NCBI RefSeq assembly: GCF_937958535.1
Contig: NZ_CALGNQ010000219.1
Location: 1-17,108, forward strand
Direction of reading: 5' to 3'
Length of the DNA stretch: 17,108 nt
From: an uncultured Georgenia sp.
GTDB taxonomy: Bacteria > Actinomycetota > Actinomycetes > Actinomycetales > Actinomycetaceae
The first letter of the stretch is position 1; each line of letters starts with the position of its first letter. Of this stretch, positions 1 through 6,851 are shown in pieces. The notes beneath the pieces were generated by a model, which worked only from the letters and a program-made list of their open reading frames with translations, was not told where the DNA came from and did not search any database. A program made the position numbers and the translations under genes.

Positions 1-232
1 CGGTGAAGCCGTGCTCCTCGCCCAGCTCCTGGATCGCCGCGATCCCCGCGGGGATCGAGGAGTGCCGGAAGGCAGCGGTCTTGCTGAAGACAAGGGCGCT
101 GAACTCCCCTGCCTCCTCGTCATGCCCGGGATGTGCGCTGGCACCGCTCATGGCGAGCGGCACCACCAGCGCGCCGGCGAGCAACGAGCTTGCGGCTCGT
201 AACCCCCAGCTTCGGGTGGATCTTCTGAGCAC
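1..232 (-). CDS. Secreted ThuA-domain protein, N-terminal part (runs off left edge)
   Basis: Partial gene; 77 codons are visible from a GTG start at 232, preceded by a strong AAGGAGG ribosome binding site. Residues 1-33 form a signal peptide: an Arg-rich start (MLRRSTRSWG), a hydrophobic core and an ASA-H cleavage site. Mature residues 46-77 match the opening of the ThuA (trehalose-utilisation-like) domain: ALVFSKTAAFRHSSIPAGI, followed by an Ala/Glu-rich helix. In actinobacteria, secreted ThuA proteins are usually large and multi-domain, with carbohydrate-binding or sugar-dehydrogenase-like modules, and are linked to carbohydrate handling outside the cell; the exact reaction is not known. 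Only the N-terminus is here, so domain make-up and length cannot be given. The upstream neighbour, on the same strand, also encodes an exported protein. The fold call is fairly sure and the substrate is unknown. Confidence 0.75.
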   Translation of the reverse strand, partial: MLRRSTRSWGLRAASSLLAGALVVPLAMSGASAHPGHDEEAGEFSALVFSKTAAFRHSSIPAGIAAIQELGEEHGFT

Positions 233-349
233 GGTTCCTCCTTGACGTCGCGTTCGAGTACGCCGTCGGACCGACTCTGGTCCGCGGTCTGGATGCTGGG
301 GAGGCGCCGACATCGGCGCGGCCCCATGGGTCGGAGCACGGGTCGAGCG

Positions 350-369
350 GGCATGACGCCGGTCATGCC
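350..369. repeat. Perfect 8-bp inverted repeat upstream of ThuA gene
   Basis: GGCATGAC and GTCATGCC flank a GCCG loop. It lies about 118 bp upstream of the ThuA-protein start. It could be a regulator-binding site or an RNA hairpin in the leader; the sequence alone does not decide. Confidence 0.45.
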
Positions 370-428
370 GGGTGCTCGCCCATGCGCTGGGTTGTCTACC
401 GTCGGTCGGGTGTGGCGGTGCAGCTGTC

Positions 429-487
429 GTGACCGCAGCGCGCGTCGCCCCGACCGGGGTACCGGCGACGAGCTGTCATGCGGTCAC
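429..487. repeat. Two-tier stem-loop in intergenic region
   Basis: The outer arms GTGACCGCA (429-437) and TGCGGTCAC (479-487) pair over 9 bp. Inside them CGTCGCC (443-449) and GGCGACG (464-470) pair over 7 bp. Two nested perfect stems suggest a structured RNA end or leader rather than a single chance palindrome. Confidence 0.4.
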
Positions 488-552
488 CCGCGGGCGACCG
501 TCCGCTGCCCCGCGGGACGGTCCGGGCTACCCCGCCGCAGCGAGGGTGTGCT

Positions 553-570
553 GACGACCCGGCGGTCGTC
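553..570 (-). terminator. Candidate terminator hairpin after the WxL-like gene
   Basis: GACGACC and GGTCGTC pair over 7 bp with a 4-nt loop, 75-92 nt past the stop codon of the minus-strand gene ending at 645. There is no T-tract, as is common for actinobacterial terminators, so this is a weak call. Confidence 0.3.
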
Positions 571-644
571 GGACCCGGACACGTCCGTGGGTCGTCGACC
601 CCGACGCTCGTCGCGTGCGGCGGCGAGCAGGGGTCGCGCACCGA

Positions 645-1274
645 TCAGTACGCGTCCTCCCACAGCGTGAGCGTGAGGGTGGCCGAGTAGCTTCCGGGGG
701 CGACGTCCCGTTCGGTCTTGAGGAAGAGGTCGGCCGTGGCCTCCCACTCCCCCACCGGCCGTGCCTCGGACGAGTCGAGGGCCAGCGCGAGGAGCTCCTC
801 GCCGACCAGTCCGACGTTGTTGTCGCCCGCCGTCGGCTCGTCGAGTGAGGTGACGACCTCGTCACCCGGTGCGACCTCCCCGTTCTCCTCGGTCAGCAGG
901 CGGGGGCGCCACCCCAGCTGGTCGGGACCGATGTCCGGCACGCCGGCCGCGGTGAAGGCCGAGGACTGGCCGGTGACGTACCAGAACACACCCTCCGGCA
1001 CGTCCTCCCGGTCGTCCGTGACCGTCACCGTCGGCAGCACACCGTCGAACTGCCGCAGCTCCTGGTCGTCGGACTCGACCTCGGTGAGCGAGGTCGAGCC
1101 GGCGGCGACGCTCATGGTCAGCGCCCCCTCCGTCGGGAGCGCCTCGATCTCGACGTCGACCGCGACGTCGCTGCCGTCAATCTCGTCGGCGACCGCCAGT
1201 CCCGCGGCGCCGGTGATGAGCACTGCCCCCGCGACGCCGAACCCTGCGCGGGCGAGGAGCGTTCTCCTGTTCAT
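645..1274 (-). CDS. Secreted WxL-like beta-sandwich protein
   Basis: 209 residues. The start at 1274 is chosen because a GGAGA ribosome binding site lies about 10 nt upstream and because the product then begins with a clean signal peptide (Arg-rich MNRRTLLARAG, hydrophobic core to about 27, cleavage near AVA-DE at 29/30). The mature part is acidic and beta-strand rich. It shows the layout of WxL-like cell-surface proteins of actinobacteria: an early ALTMSVAAGSTSL strand, a PTVTVTDDRE strand, FWYVTG (97-102), an LGWRPRL strand (120-126), VGLVGEELLALAL (154-166) and a closing VAPGSYSATLTLTLWEDAY. Such proteins are exported and thought to bind the cell wall or other surface proteins; no enzymatic motif is visible. 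The promoter, structured leader and overlapping small frame upstream suggest elaborate control. Exported-protein call sure; family call moderate. Confidence 0.75.
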   Translation of the reverse strand: MNRRTLLARAGFGVAGAVLITGAAGLAVADEIDGSDVAVDVEIEALPTEGALTMSVAAGSTSLTEVESDDQELRQFDGVLPTVTVTDDREDVPEGVFWYVTGQSSAFTAAGVPDIGPDQLGWRPRLLTEENGEVAPGDEVVTSLDEPTAGDNNVGLVGEELLALALDSSEARPVGEWEATADLFLKTERDVAPGSYSATLTLTLWEDAY

Positions 1275-1414
1275 CTCGCATGTCTCCAGTCCCCGGCCGG
1301 CCGGTGGCCGAGCCGAATCGTGGCGTCCGGACCTTCCGGGCGCCCGGGATGCACGGGAACACGGACCACGTCGGCCGTCCCGAGCTGCGCGCCCGCTCGC
1401 CGGCGCGCCTCCAT
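1271..1414 (-). CDS. Possible 47-codon leader ORF overlapping the WxL-like gene
   Basis: An ATG at 1414 follows a good GGGAGGAA ribosome binding site at about 6 nt. The frame ends in a TGA that overlaps the next gene's ATG in an ATGA (1274-1271), the usual sign of translational coupling. The peptide is basic (17 Arg/Lys/His), begins MEARRRAGAQLGTADV and has no recognisable domain. Third-position GC is about 78 percent by my count, lower than in the real genes here, so coding is uncertain. It may be a regulatory leader peptide, or chance. Confidence 0.3.
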   Translation of the reverse strand: MEARRRAGAQLGTADVVRVPVHPGRPEGPDATIRLGHRPAGDWRHAR

Positions 1415-1484
1415 GCGTTCCTCCCGCCCGACGAGGAACGAGCCGTTGTCTGCGCATGCAGCGCTCCGGGACCGAGGAGGACCC

Positions 1485-1526
1485 TCCGCTGCCGGTGCCG
1501 CGCCGAGGCACGGTGACGGCAGCGGA
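1485..1526 (-). promoter_or_regulatory. Large stem-loop in the WxL-like gene leader
   Basis: TCCGCTGCCG (1485-1494) pairs perfectly with CGGCAGCGGA (1517-1526). Inside, GTGCC (1495-1499) pairs with GGCAC (1507-1511) around a 7-nt loop, leaving a 5-nt one-sided bulge. It lies between the proposed promoter and the leader ORF, so it would be in the 5' RNA leader. No known riboswitch class is recognised. Confidence 0.45.
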
Positions 1527-1570
1527 CATGATGTGAGCACGTTGCATGGCACCTTTGCTGGCTAGGGATC

Positions 1571-1581
1571 CGATCAGATCG
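1571..1581. promoter_or_regulatory. Palindrome CGATCAGATCG, operator candidate
   Basis: A perfect odd palindrome (CGATC-A-GATCG) inside three tandem GATCN units (1567-1581). It sits 8-18 nt past the predicted transcription start of the promoter at 1596-1624, a place where a repressor would block transcription. Inference only. Confidence 0.3.
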
Positions 1582-1595
1582 ACAGGCTCATCTCG

Positions 1596-1624
1596 ATGCT
1601 AGCGAGTCCCGGCACCGGGAACAA
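1596..1624 (-). promoter_or_regulatory. Sigma-70-type promoter for the WxL-like gene
   Basis: Read on the minus strand: TTGTTC (-35), 17-nt spacer, TAGCAT (-10). The spacer holds an inverted repeat (TCCCGG-TG-CCGGGA). The region around it (about 1555-1680) is clearly richer in A/T than the rest of the window. Transcription would start near 1589 and leave a leader of about 315 nt before the gene at 1274. Confidence 0.5.
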
Positions 1625-1716
1625 GGGCATAGTCGCGTGGAACTACAAAATCAGCCGCCCATTCTTCCGATATGATCCGGGCGGCTCGACCGGGTGGGTC
1701 GCCCGGCCCGACGGCA

Positions 1717-1741
1717 CGCCTTCGGACGTGCGCCGAAGGCG
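1717..1741 (-). terminator. Hairpin 34 nt past araA, probable terminator
   Basis: CGCCTTCGG and CCGAAGGCG pair over 9 bp with a 7-nt loop, just downstream of the araA stop codon. No T-tract follows. The rest of 1625-1774 shows no coding frame. Confidence 0.45.
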
Positions 1742-1774
1742 CGGGCACACCCCCGGCGCCACGACGCCATCGGC

Positions 1775-3283
1775 TCACAGCCCCTCGGCGAACCGGTAGT
1801 AGGCCTGGTTCCAGCGCAGCTCCCGAGCGAAGTCCCGGGTGGTGGTGCCCGCGTCGATGACGGCCAGCTCCATACGCGCGATGTCGGCGAAGTCCTCGAT
1901 GGTCTCGACGTCCAGCTGGGTCGTCATCACGGTGTGGTGGGCAGCCCCCGCCACCAACCAGCACTCCGCCGACGTGGCGAAGGACGGCTGCGGCTGCCAG
2001 ACCGCGCGGGCGACCGGCAGCTTGGGGAGCTCGGCGTCCGGCCCGACGATCTCCACGACGTTGGCCGTGAGCCGGAAGCGGTCGCGCATGTCGGACAGCG
2101 CGACGACGACGCCCGGCCCACGGTCGGCGTCGAAGACGAGCCGCACCGGGTCCTCCCGGTCGCCGATCCCCAGCGGGTGGATCTCCAGCCGGGGCCGCTG
2201 CTCGGTGAGGGACGGGCAGATCTCGAGCATGTGCGCCCCGAGGATCTTCTCCTTCCCGGGGGTGAGCTCATAGGTGTAGTCCTCCATGAGCGACGCCCCG
2301 CCGGGCAGGCCGTGGCCCATGACCTTCGCCAGGCGCACGAGGACGGCCGTCTTCCAGTCCCCCTCGGCGCCGAAGCCGTAGCCGTCGGCCATGAGCCGCT
2401 GCACCGCGAGGCCCGGGAGCTGCCGCAGCCCGCCGAGGTCCTGGAAGTTCGTCGTGAAGGCACCGAAGCCGCCCTCCTCGAGGAAGGAGCGCAGGCCCAG
2501 CTCGATCCGGGCCCCGTAGCGCAGCGAGTCGCGCCGGTCGCCGTCGGGGCCGAGCTCCGGCGCGACGTCGTAGGTCGCGTCGTACTCGGCGACGAGTGTG
2601 TCGACGTCCTCCTCCCGCGCGGCGTCGACCCGCTCGACGAGCTCGTTGACGCTCCACGTGTTGGTCGAGACGCCCAGTCGGTGCTCCGCCTCCGTCTTGT
2701 CGCCCTCGGTGACCGCGACGTCGCGCATGTTGTCCCCGAAGCGGGCCACCTTGAGCTCGTGGGCGGCCGCCCACCCGGTCGCCGCCCGGGCCCAGGAGGC
2801 GACCTTGCGGTGGACCACCGGGTCGCTCGCGTGGCCGACCACCGTCTTGCGGGGCACCCCGAGGCGGGTGGCGATGTAGGCGAACTCCCGGTCGCCGTGC
2901 GCGGCCTGGTTGAGGTTCATGAAGTCCATGTCGAGCTCGGCCCAGGGCAGCGCGACGTTCGCCTGCGTGTGCAGGTGGAGCAGCGGCTTGCGCAGCGCGT
3001 CGAGGCCGAGGATCCAGGCCTTGGCCGGCGAGAAGGTGTGCATCCAGGTGATGACGCCGACGCACGCGTCGTCCGCGTTGGCCTCGAGGGCGATGCGGCG
3101 GATGCCGTCGCGCTCCTTGAGCACGGGCTTCCACACGATCCGTACGGGGATCTCGGCGGCGTCGTCGAGCGTGGCGACGATGGTCCGGGACTGGTCGGCG
3201 ACCTGCTCCAGCACGTCCTCGCCGTAGAGGTCCTGGCTGCCCGTGAGGAACCAGATCTCCCGGGACTCGAACGGGTTCTTCAT
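1775..3283 (-). CDS. araA: L-arabinose isomerase
   Basis: Converts L-arabinose to L-ribulose in the cytoplasm, the first step of arabinose use. 502 residues, normal for the family, starting MKNPFESREIWFLTGSQDLY, the typical AraA opening. The metal/catalytic residues known from E. coli AraA align by motif: E307 (GAEGDW), E334 (SLMEDYTY), H351 (GAHMLE) and H450 (GAAHHT). The ATG at 3283 has an AAGGA site upstream and lies within the end of araD (ATGA overlap, 3283-3280), so the two are translationally coupled. The usual partner araB (ribulokinase) is not in this window. A hairpin follows the stop codon. Very confident. Confidence 0.97.
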   Translation of the reverse strand: MKNPFESREIWFLTGSQDLYGEDVLEQVADQSRTIVATLDDAAEIPVRIVWKPVLKERDGIRRIALEANADDACVGVITWMHTFSPAKAWILGLDALRKPLLHLHTQANVALPWAELDMDFMNLNQAAHGDREFAYIATRLGVPRKTVVGHASDPVVHRKVASWARAATGWAAAHELKVARFGDNMRDVAVTEGDKTEAEHRLGVSTNTWSVNELVERVDAAREEDVDTLVAEYDATYDVAPELGPDGDRRDSLRYGARIELGLRSFLEEGGFGAFTTNFQDLGGLRQLPGLAVQRLMADGYGFGAEGDWKTAVLVRLAKVMGHGLPGGASLMEDYTYELTPGKEKILGAHMLEICPSLTEQRPRLEIHPLGIGDREDPVRLVFDADRGPGVVVALSDMRDRFRLTANVVEIVGPDAELPKLPVARAVWQPQPSFATSAECWLVAGAAHHTVMTTQLDVETIEDFADIARMELAVIDAGTTTRDFARELRWNQAYYRFAEGL

Positions 3284-4011
3284 CGTGATCCTTCATTTCC
3301 GGACGCTGCGGCGCCCTGTCCGTAGACGTTCTGGTAGCGGTCGTAGAGCGAGTCGACGTCCTGCTGGTCGATGGGGATCGGCTCACCCAGCTGCCGGGCG
3401 ATGTGCACGGCGCGGGCCACCTCCTCGACCATGACGGCGGCCTTGACGGCGGCGCGGGCGTCCTTGCCCACCGTGAAGGGCCCGTGGTTCTGCATGAGCA
3501 CGGCCGGGGACCGGCTGCCGGCGAGGGTCTCGACGATCCCCCGGCCGATCGAGTCGTCCCCGATGACGGCGAAGGGGCCCACCGGGACCGGGCCGCCGAA
3601 CTCGTCGGCCATCATCGTGAGCACGCAGGGGATCTCCTCGCCGCGGGCCGCCCAGGCGGTGGCGTAGGTCGAGTGGGTGTGGACGACGCCCCCGATGTCG
3701 GGCCGGTGGCGGTACACGTAGGCATGCGCCGCCGTGTCCGAGGACGGGACGAGGTCGGCGGGTGTGCCGTCGTCGGGGACCTTGGCCCCGTCGAGCGTGC
3801 ACACGACCATGACGTCGGGGGACAGCTCGTCGTAGGAGACCCCGGACGGCTTGATGACGAAGAGGTCCGCCCCCGGGACCCGCTCCGAGACGTTCCCGGC
3901 CGTCCACACGACCAGCCCGTTCCGCGGCAGCTCGGCGTGGAGGTCGCTCACGCGCTGCCGTGTCTCCGCGACGGCCCTTCGTGCCTGTGGTGTCAGCTCG
4001 CTGAGTCTCAT
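3280..4011 (-). CDS. araD: L-ribulose-5-phosphate 4-epimerase
   Basis: Turns L-ribulose 5-phosphate into D-xylulose 5-phosphate, which enters the pentose phosphate pathway. 243 residues of the class II aldolase/epimerase fold. Visible motifs: GNVSER (39-44), KPSGVSYDEL (54-63), SSDT (90-93) with metal-ligand-type D92, HTHSTYATAW with H111 and H113, QNHGPFTVG with H176, and the terminal DRYQNVYGQ with Y230 corresponding to the C-terminal tyrosine of E. coli AraD. The ATG at 4011 follows AAGGAG by about 4 nt. It overlaps araA by 4 bp and lies 85 bp after the permease gene on the same strand. The C-terminal tail (GAAASGNEGSR) is low complexity. Confidence 0.96.
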   Translation of the reverse strand: MRLSELTPQARRAVAETRQRVSDLHAELPRNGLVVWTAGNVSERVPGADLFVIKPSGVSYDELSPDVMVVCTLDGAKVPDDGTPADLVPSSDTAAHAYVYRHRPDIGGVVHTHSTYATAWAARGEEIPCVLTMMADEFGGPVPVGPFAVIGDDSIGRGIVETLAGSRSPAVLMQNHGPFTVGKDARAAVKAAVMVEEVARAVHIARQLGEPIPIDQQDVDSLYDRYQNVYGQGAAASGNEGSR

Positions 4012-4096
4012 ACCGCTCCTTCTTCCTGGCGTGCGCCGTCGACCCCCGTGGTCCGCGCCCGTGTATCCGACGTTCCGCCTGCGGCCGCTCGGCCCC

Positions 4097-5086
4097 CTAC
4101 AGGTCCGAGCGCCTCATCGTCACCGCGCGCTGCAGGAGGACGAAGACGAGGAGGATCGCGCCGGTGATGACCGTGGTCATCTCCGGGTTGATCCCGCCGT
4201 CGCGGACGATGAGCAGGTTCATCAGGCCGAGGACGAGCGCCCCGACGGCGGAGCCCAGGACGAACCCGGCGCCGCCGGTGAGCAGGGTGCCGCCGATGAC
4301 GACGGCGGCGATCGCGTCCAGCTCCCACCCCGTGCCGGTGATGTTCTGGGCGATGCCGAGGCGCGAGGTGTAGACCACCGCGGCCACACCGGACAGGCCC
4401 CCGCTCACGAGGTAGACCATGAGCTTGGTCGACCGCACCGGCAGACCCATGAGTGAGGCGGCGCTCTCCGAGCCGCCGATCGCGTAGGTGGTCCGGCCGC
4501 GGCGGGTGCGGTGGAGGACGAAGAACCCGCCCGCGAGCACGAGGGCCGCGATGATCCCGCCCGCGGTGAGCTGCAGGTCGTTGACCCCGGGCCCGTCGAC
4601 GAGGGTGATCCGCTGCGAGAGCAGGCGGATCGGCGAGTCGTCGGCGAGCCGCTCGGGCGTCGTGCTGAGCATCGAGGCGAGGCCGCGGCCGAGGAACATC
4701 GTCGCGAGTGTCGCGATGAACGGCTGGACGTCGAAGAACTCGACCAGCGCGCCGGCGATCGCCCCGAAGAGCAGTCCGACACCGATCATCGCGAGGATCA
4801 CGAGCCACGGGCTCCACCCCGCGTTCGCGAGCATCACCCCGGCGACGCTGGAGAAGGCGATGACCGCCCCGACCGAGAGGTCGATGCCCCCGGTGAGGAT
4901 CACGAAGGTCATCCCCACCGCGAGGATGAGGAGGTGCGCGTTGTTGATGAGGAGGTTGGACAGGGTGTTGTACTGGAAGATCCCGCCGTAGGTGAGCTCG
5001 CCGTAGACGAGCATGACGACGAAGAGGAGGAGGGCCGCGGCCGTCGGCATCGCCGACGGGTTGACCTGCAGGAGCCTGTCCCGCAC
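4097..5086 (-). CDS. CUT2-type sugar ABC transporter permease (YjfF/RbsC-like)
   Basis: 329-residue integral membrane protein with about 8-10 hydrophobic helices. It carries the hallmark of ribose/galactofuranose-type permeases, GMTFVILTGGIDLSVGAV (about 58-75), and DVQPFIATLATMFLGRGLAS in mid-protein. Such proteins form the membrane channel of an importer together with a second permease, an ATPase and a binding protein; none of these is present. Position before araDA suggests arabinose import. The GTG at 5086 is the first possible start after in-frame stops at 5093-5095 and 5099-5101. Only 13 residues precede the first helix, and the DNA just upstream belongs to an unrelated gene fragment, so the native start and promoter may have been lost. 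Family call sure; whether it is still expressed is doubtful. Confidence 0.88.
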   Translation of the reverse strand: MRDRLLQVNPSAMPTAAALLLFVVMLVYGELTYGGIFQYNTLSNLLINNAHLLILAVGMTFVILTGGIDLSVGAVIAFSSVAGVMLANAGWSPWLVILAMIGVGLLFGAIAGALVEFFDVQPFIATLATMFLGRGLASMLSTTPERLADDSPIRLLSQRITLVDGPGVNDLQLTAGGIIAALVLAGGFFVLHRTRRGRTTYAIGGSESAASLMGLPVRSTKLMVYLVSGGLSGVAAVVYTSRLGIAQNITGTGWELDAIAAVVIGGTLLTGGAGFVLGSAVGALVLGLMNLLIVRDGGINPEMTTVITGAILLVFVLLQRAVTMRRSDL

Positions 5087-5319
5087 GGACCGTCAGCCTC
5101 ACCGATGCACAGTCCGACCTCCGGGTCCGGCTGCACGCCGCCGCGCCGTGGCTGCAGATCTACACCGGCGAGCTGGTCGGACGGCGCGGCGTGGCCGTCG
5201 AGCCGATGACGTGCCCCCCGGACGCGTTCAACTCCGGTGTCGACCTCGTCGAGCTCGCGCCCGGCGAGCAGCACACGCTGACGTTCCGGATCGACGCGGT
5301 CGCGCCCGCCGCGCCGTAG
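5086..5319 (+). pseudogene. Aldose 1-epimerase, C-terminal remnant
   Basis: The plus-strand frame ending in TAG at 5317-5319 encodes about 77 residues that match the C-terminal end of aldose 1-epimerase (galactose mutarotase) proteins: APWLQIYTGELVGRRGVAVE, then PMTCPPDAFNSGVDLVEL and APGEQHTLTFRI. The full protein is about 290-300 residues. The frame meets a stop at 5062-5064, and everything left of about 5086 is coding sequence of the oppositely oriented permease, so the first three quarters of the gene are missing. There is no start codon with a ribosome binding site. It lies just before radA and points the same way. Presumed non-functional debris of a rearrangement. Confidence 0.8.
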
Positions 5320-5342
5320 CCGGCGCTGTCGGGGGTGCACGC

Positions 5343-5368
5343 TACCGTCGAGCTCATGAGGTCGAGCG
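5343..5368 (+). promoter_or_regulatory. -10 element and ribosome binding site of radA
   Basis: TACCGT (5343-5348) is a plausible -10 box that would start RNA near 5355. The ATG at 5356 opens a five-codon frame (ATGAGGTCGAGCGCATGA) whose stop overlaps the radA ATG at 5370. The same stretch supplies the GAGG ribosome binding site at 5358-5361, 8 nt before radA. No clear -35. Confidence 0.4.
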
Positions 5369-5369
5369 C

Positions 5370-6797
5370 ATGAGCACGAGGACCCAGCAACGCCCCACCT
5401 TCCGCTGCACGGAGTGCGGCTGGAGCACCGTGAAGTGGGTCGGGCGCTGCGGGGAGTGCCAGGCGTGGGGCACCGTCTCCGAGGTCGGAGCCACCACCAC
5501 GGTCCGCACCACCTCCGCCGCCCGTCCCGCCGTCGCGGCCCAGCCCATCGCCGAGGTGGACGTCGACACCGCCCGCGCGCGGCCCACCGGCGTCGGGGAG
5601 CTGGACCGCGTGCTCGGCGGCGGCATCGTGCCCGGCGCCGTCGTGCTCCTCGCCGGGGAGCCCGGGGCGGGCAAGTCGACCCTCCTGCTCGACGTCGCCT
5701 CCCGGGCGGCCCGGCAGGGCGACGGTCCCGTCCTGTACGTCACCGGGGAGGAGTCGGCCAGCCAGGTGCGGCTGCGCGCCGAACGGATCGGGGCCCTGGC
5801 CCCGCGGCTGCTGCTCACCGCGGAGAACGACCTGGCCACCGTCCTGGGCCACATCGAGGCCGCCGAGCCGGCGCTCGTCGTCGTCGACTCGGTGCAGACC
5901 ATCGCCTCCGGCGAGGTCGACGGCGCGGCGGGCGGGGTGAGCCAGGTCCGGGAGGTGGCCGCGGCGCTCATCGGCGCCGCGAAGAAGCGGCACGTCCCGG
6001 TGATCCTCGTCGGGCACGTGACCAAGGACGGCTCGCTCGCCGGGCCCCGGGTGCTGGAGCACCTCGTCGACGTCGTGTGCCAGTTCGACGGTGACCGCCA
6101 CTCCCGGCTCCGGCTGCTGCGCGCCACGAAGAACCGGTACGGCCCCACCGACGAGGTGGGCTGCTTCGAGCTGTCCGACACCGGCATCCGCGGGCTGGCC
6201 GACCCCTCGGGGCTGTTCCTGTCCGAGTCGCGCACCACCACCGTGCCCGGTACGTGCGCCTCGGTGAGCCTGGAAGGGCGGCGGCCGATGCCCACGGAGA
6301 TCCAGGCGCTGGTGGCCCCCAGCTCGCTGAGCAACCCGCGGCGCACCACGTCCGGCCTGGACGGCTCGCGGACCGCGATGACGCTCGCCGTCCTGCAGGC
6401 CCGGCTCGGCCTCGACCTCACCGGCCGGGACGTCTACGTCTCCACGGTCGGGGGCGCGCGGGCGGTCGAGCCGGCGGTGGACCTCGCCGTCGCGCTGGCG
6501 GTCGCCAGCGCCGCCGCGGACCGGCCGCTGCTCCCGGGCGTCGTCGCCGTCGGGGAGGTCGGGCTCACCGGGGACGTGCGCGCCACGGTCGGCGTGCAGC
6601 GGCGGCTCAGCGAGGCCGCCCGTCTCGGGTTCACCACCGTGCTCGTCCCCCACCACGGCGCGGACCAGCTGCGCCCGGTGGACGGTGTGCGCGTGCTGCC
6701 CGTCGCCAACGTCCAGGAGGCGCTGCTCGCCGTGCTGCCCGAGCGGGCCGCCGACGCGGGGGCCGAGCGGGCCGAACGGCCCCGTCCCGCGCCGTAA
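5370..6797 (+). CDS. radA: DNA repair protein RadA
   Basis: 475 residues, a RecA-like ATPase/helicase that processes branched recombination intermediates. Order of domains: C4 zinc finger with C13, C16, C27 and C30 (CTECGW...CGEC); RecA core with Walker A GEPGAGKST (96-104) and Walker B VVVDSVQT (170-177); the RadA-specific KNRYG motif (254-258); and a C-terminal Lon-protease-like domain (about 290-460). The Ala/Glu/Arg-rich end (ADAGAERAERPRPAP) is a disordered tail. The start at 5370 puts the zinc finger at the very N-terminus, as in the family, and has a GAGG site 8 nt upstream. disA follows after 54 bp; in Bacillus the two products interact, RadA restraining DisA. Very confident. Confidence 0.97.
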   Translation: MSTRTQQRPTFRCTECGWSTVKWVGRCGECQAWGTVSEVGATTTVRTTSAARPAVAAQPIAEVDVDTARARPTGVGELDRVLGGGIVPGAVVLLAGEPGAGKSTLLLDVASRAARQGDGPVLYVTGEESASQVRLRAERIGALAPRLLLTAENDLATVLGHIEAAEPALVVVDSVQTIASGEVDGAAGGVSQVREVAAALIGAAKKRHVPVILVGHVTKDGSLAGPRVLEHLVDVVCQFDGDRHSRLRLLRATKNRYGPTDEVGCFELSDTGIRGLADPSGLFLSESRTTTVPGTCASVSLEGRRPMPTEIQALVAPSSLSNPRRTTSGLDGSRTAMTLAVLQARLGLDLTGRDVYVSTVGGARAVEPAVDLAVALAVASAAADRPLLPGVVAVGEVGLTGDVRATVGVQRRLSEAARLGFTTVLVPHHGADQLRPVDGVRVLPVANVQEALLAVLPERAADAGAERAERPRPAP

Positions 6798-6849
6798 GAT
6801 ACGCACGGGGCGTGGCCGCGACGCTCCGCACCGCGAACCGGAGGAGACC
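6795..6849 (+). promoter_or_regulatory. Possible internal promoter and ribosome binding site for disA
   Basis: TAAGAT, which overlaps the radA stop codon (6795-6800), fits a -10 box. No good -35 lies 17 nt before it. A strong GGAGGAG ribosome binding site follows at 6841-6847, 4-6 nt before the GTG. disA may therefore be read both from radA and on its own. Confidence 0.3.
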
Positions 6850-6851
6850 AC

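Larger units (their letters stand above)
233..644. other. Gene-free stretch dense in inverted repeats
   Basis: No credible coding frame: the open frames here are Arg/Pro/Ser-rich without family resemblance. The stretch is the 3' flank of the WxL-like gene and the 5' flank of the ThuA gene. It contains a run of perfect stem-loops: 267-284 (CGGACC/GGTCCG), 298-325 (GCGCCGA/TCGGCGC flanked by GGGG/CCCC), 350-369, 429-487, 496-522 (GACCGTCC/GGACGGTC) and 553-570. None is followed by a T-tract. Some are expected by chance at this GC content, but the density is high. Confidence 0.5.

Noticed and set aside
1275..1547. N-terminal extension of the WxL-like gene to 1547
   Set aside because: The added residues are Arg/Gly/Pro-rich, would bury the signal peptide and skip the good ribosome binding site before 1274.
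1694..3325. 543-codon plus-strand frame opposite araA
   Set aside because: A shadow of araA; composition is His/Asp/Arg/Val-rich and no family is recognisable.
4008..5102. Minus-strand frame covering the permease with a GTG at 5102
   Set aside because: It is out of frame with the permease, whose product has clear membrane helices and the CUT2 motif; the alternative is Arg/Pro-rich.
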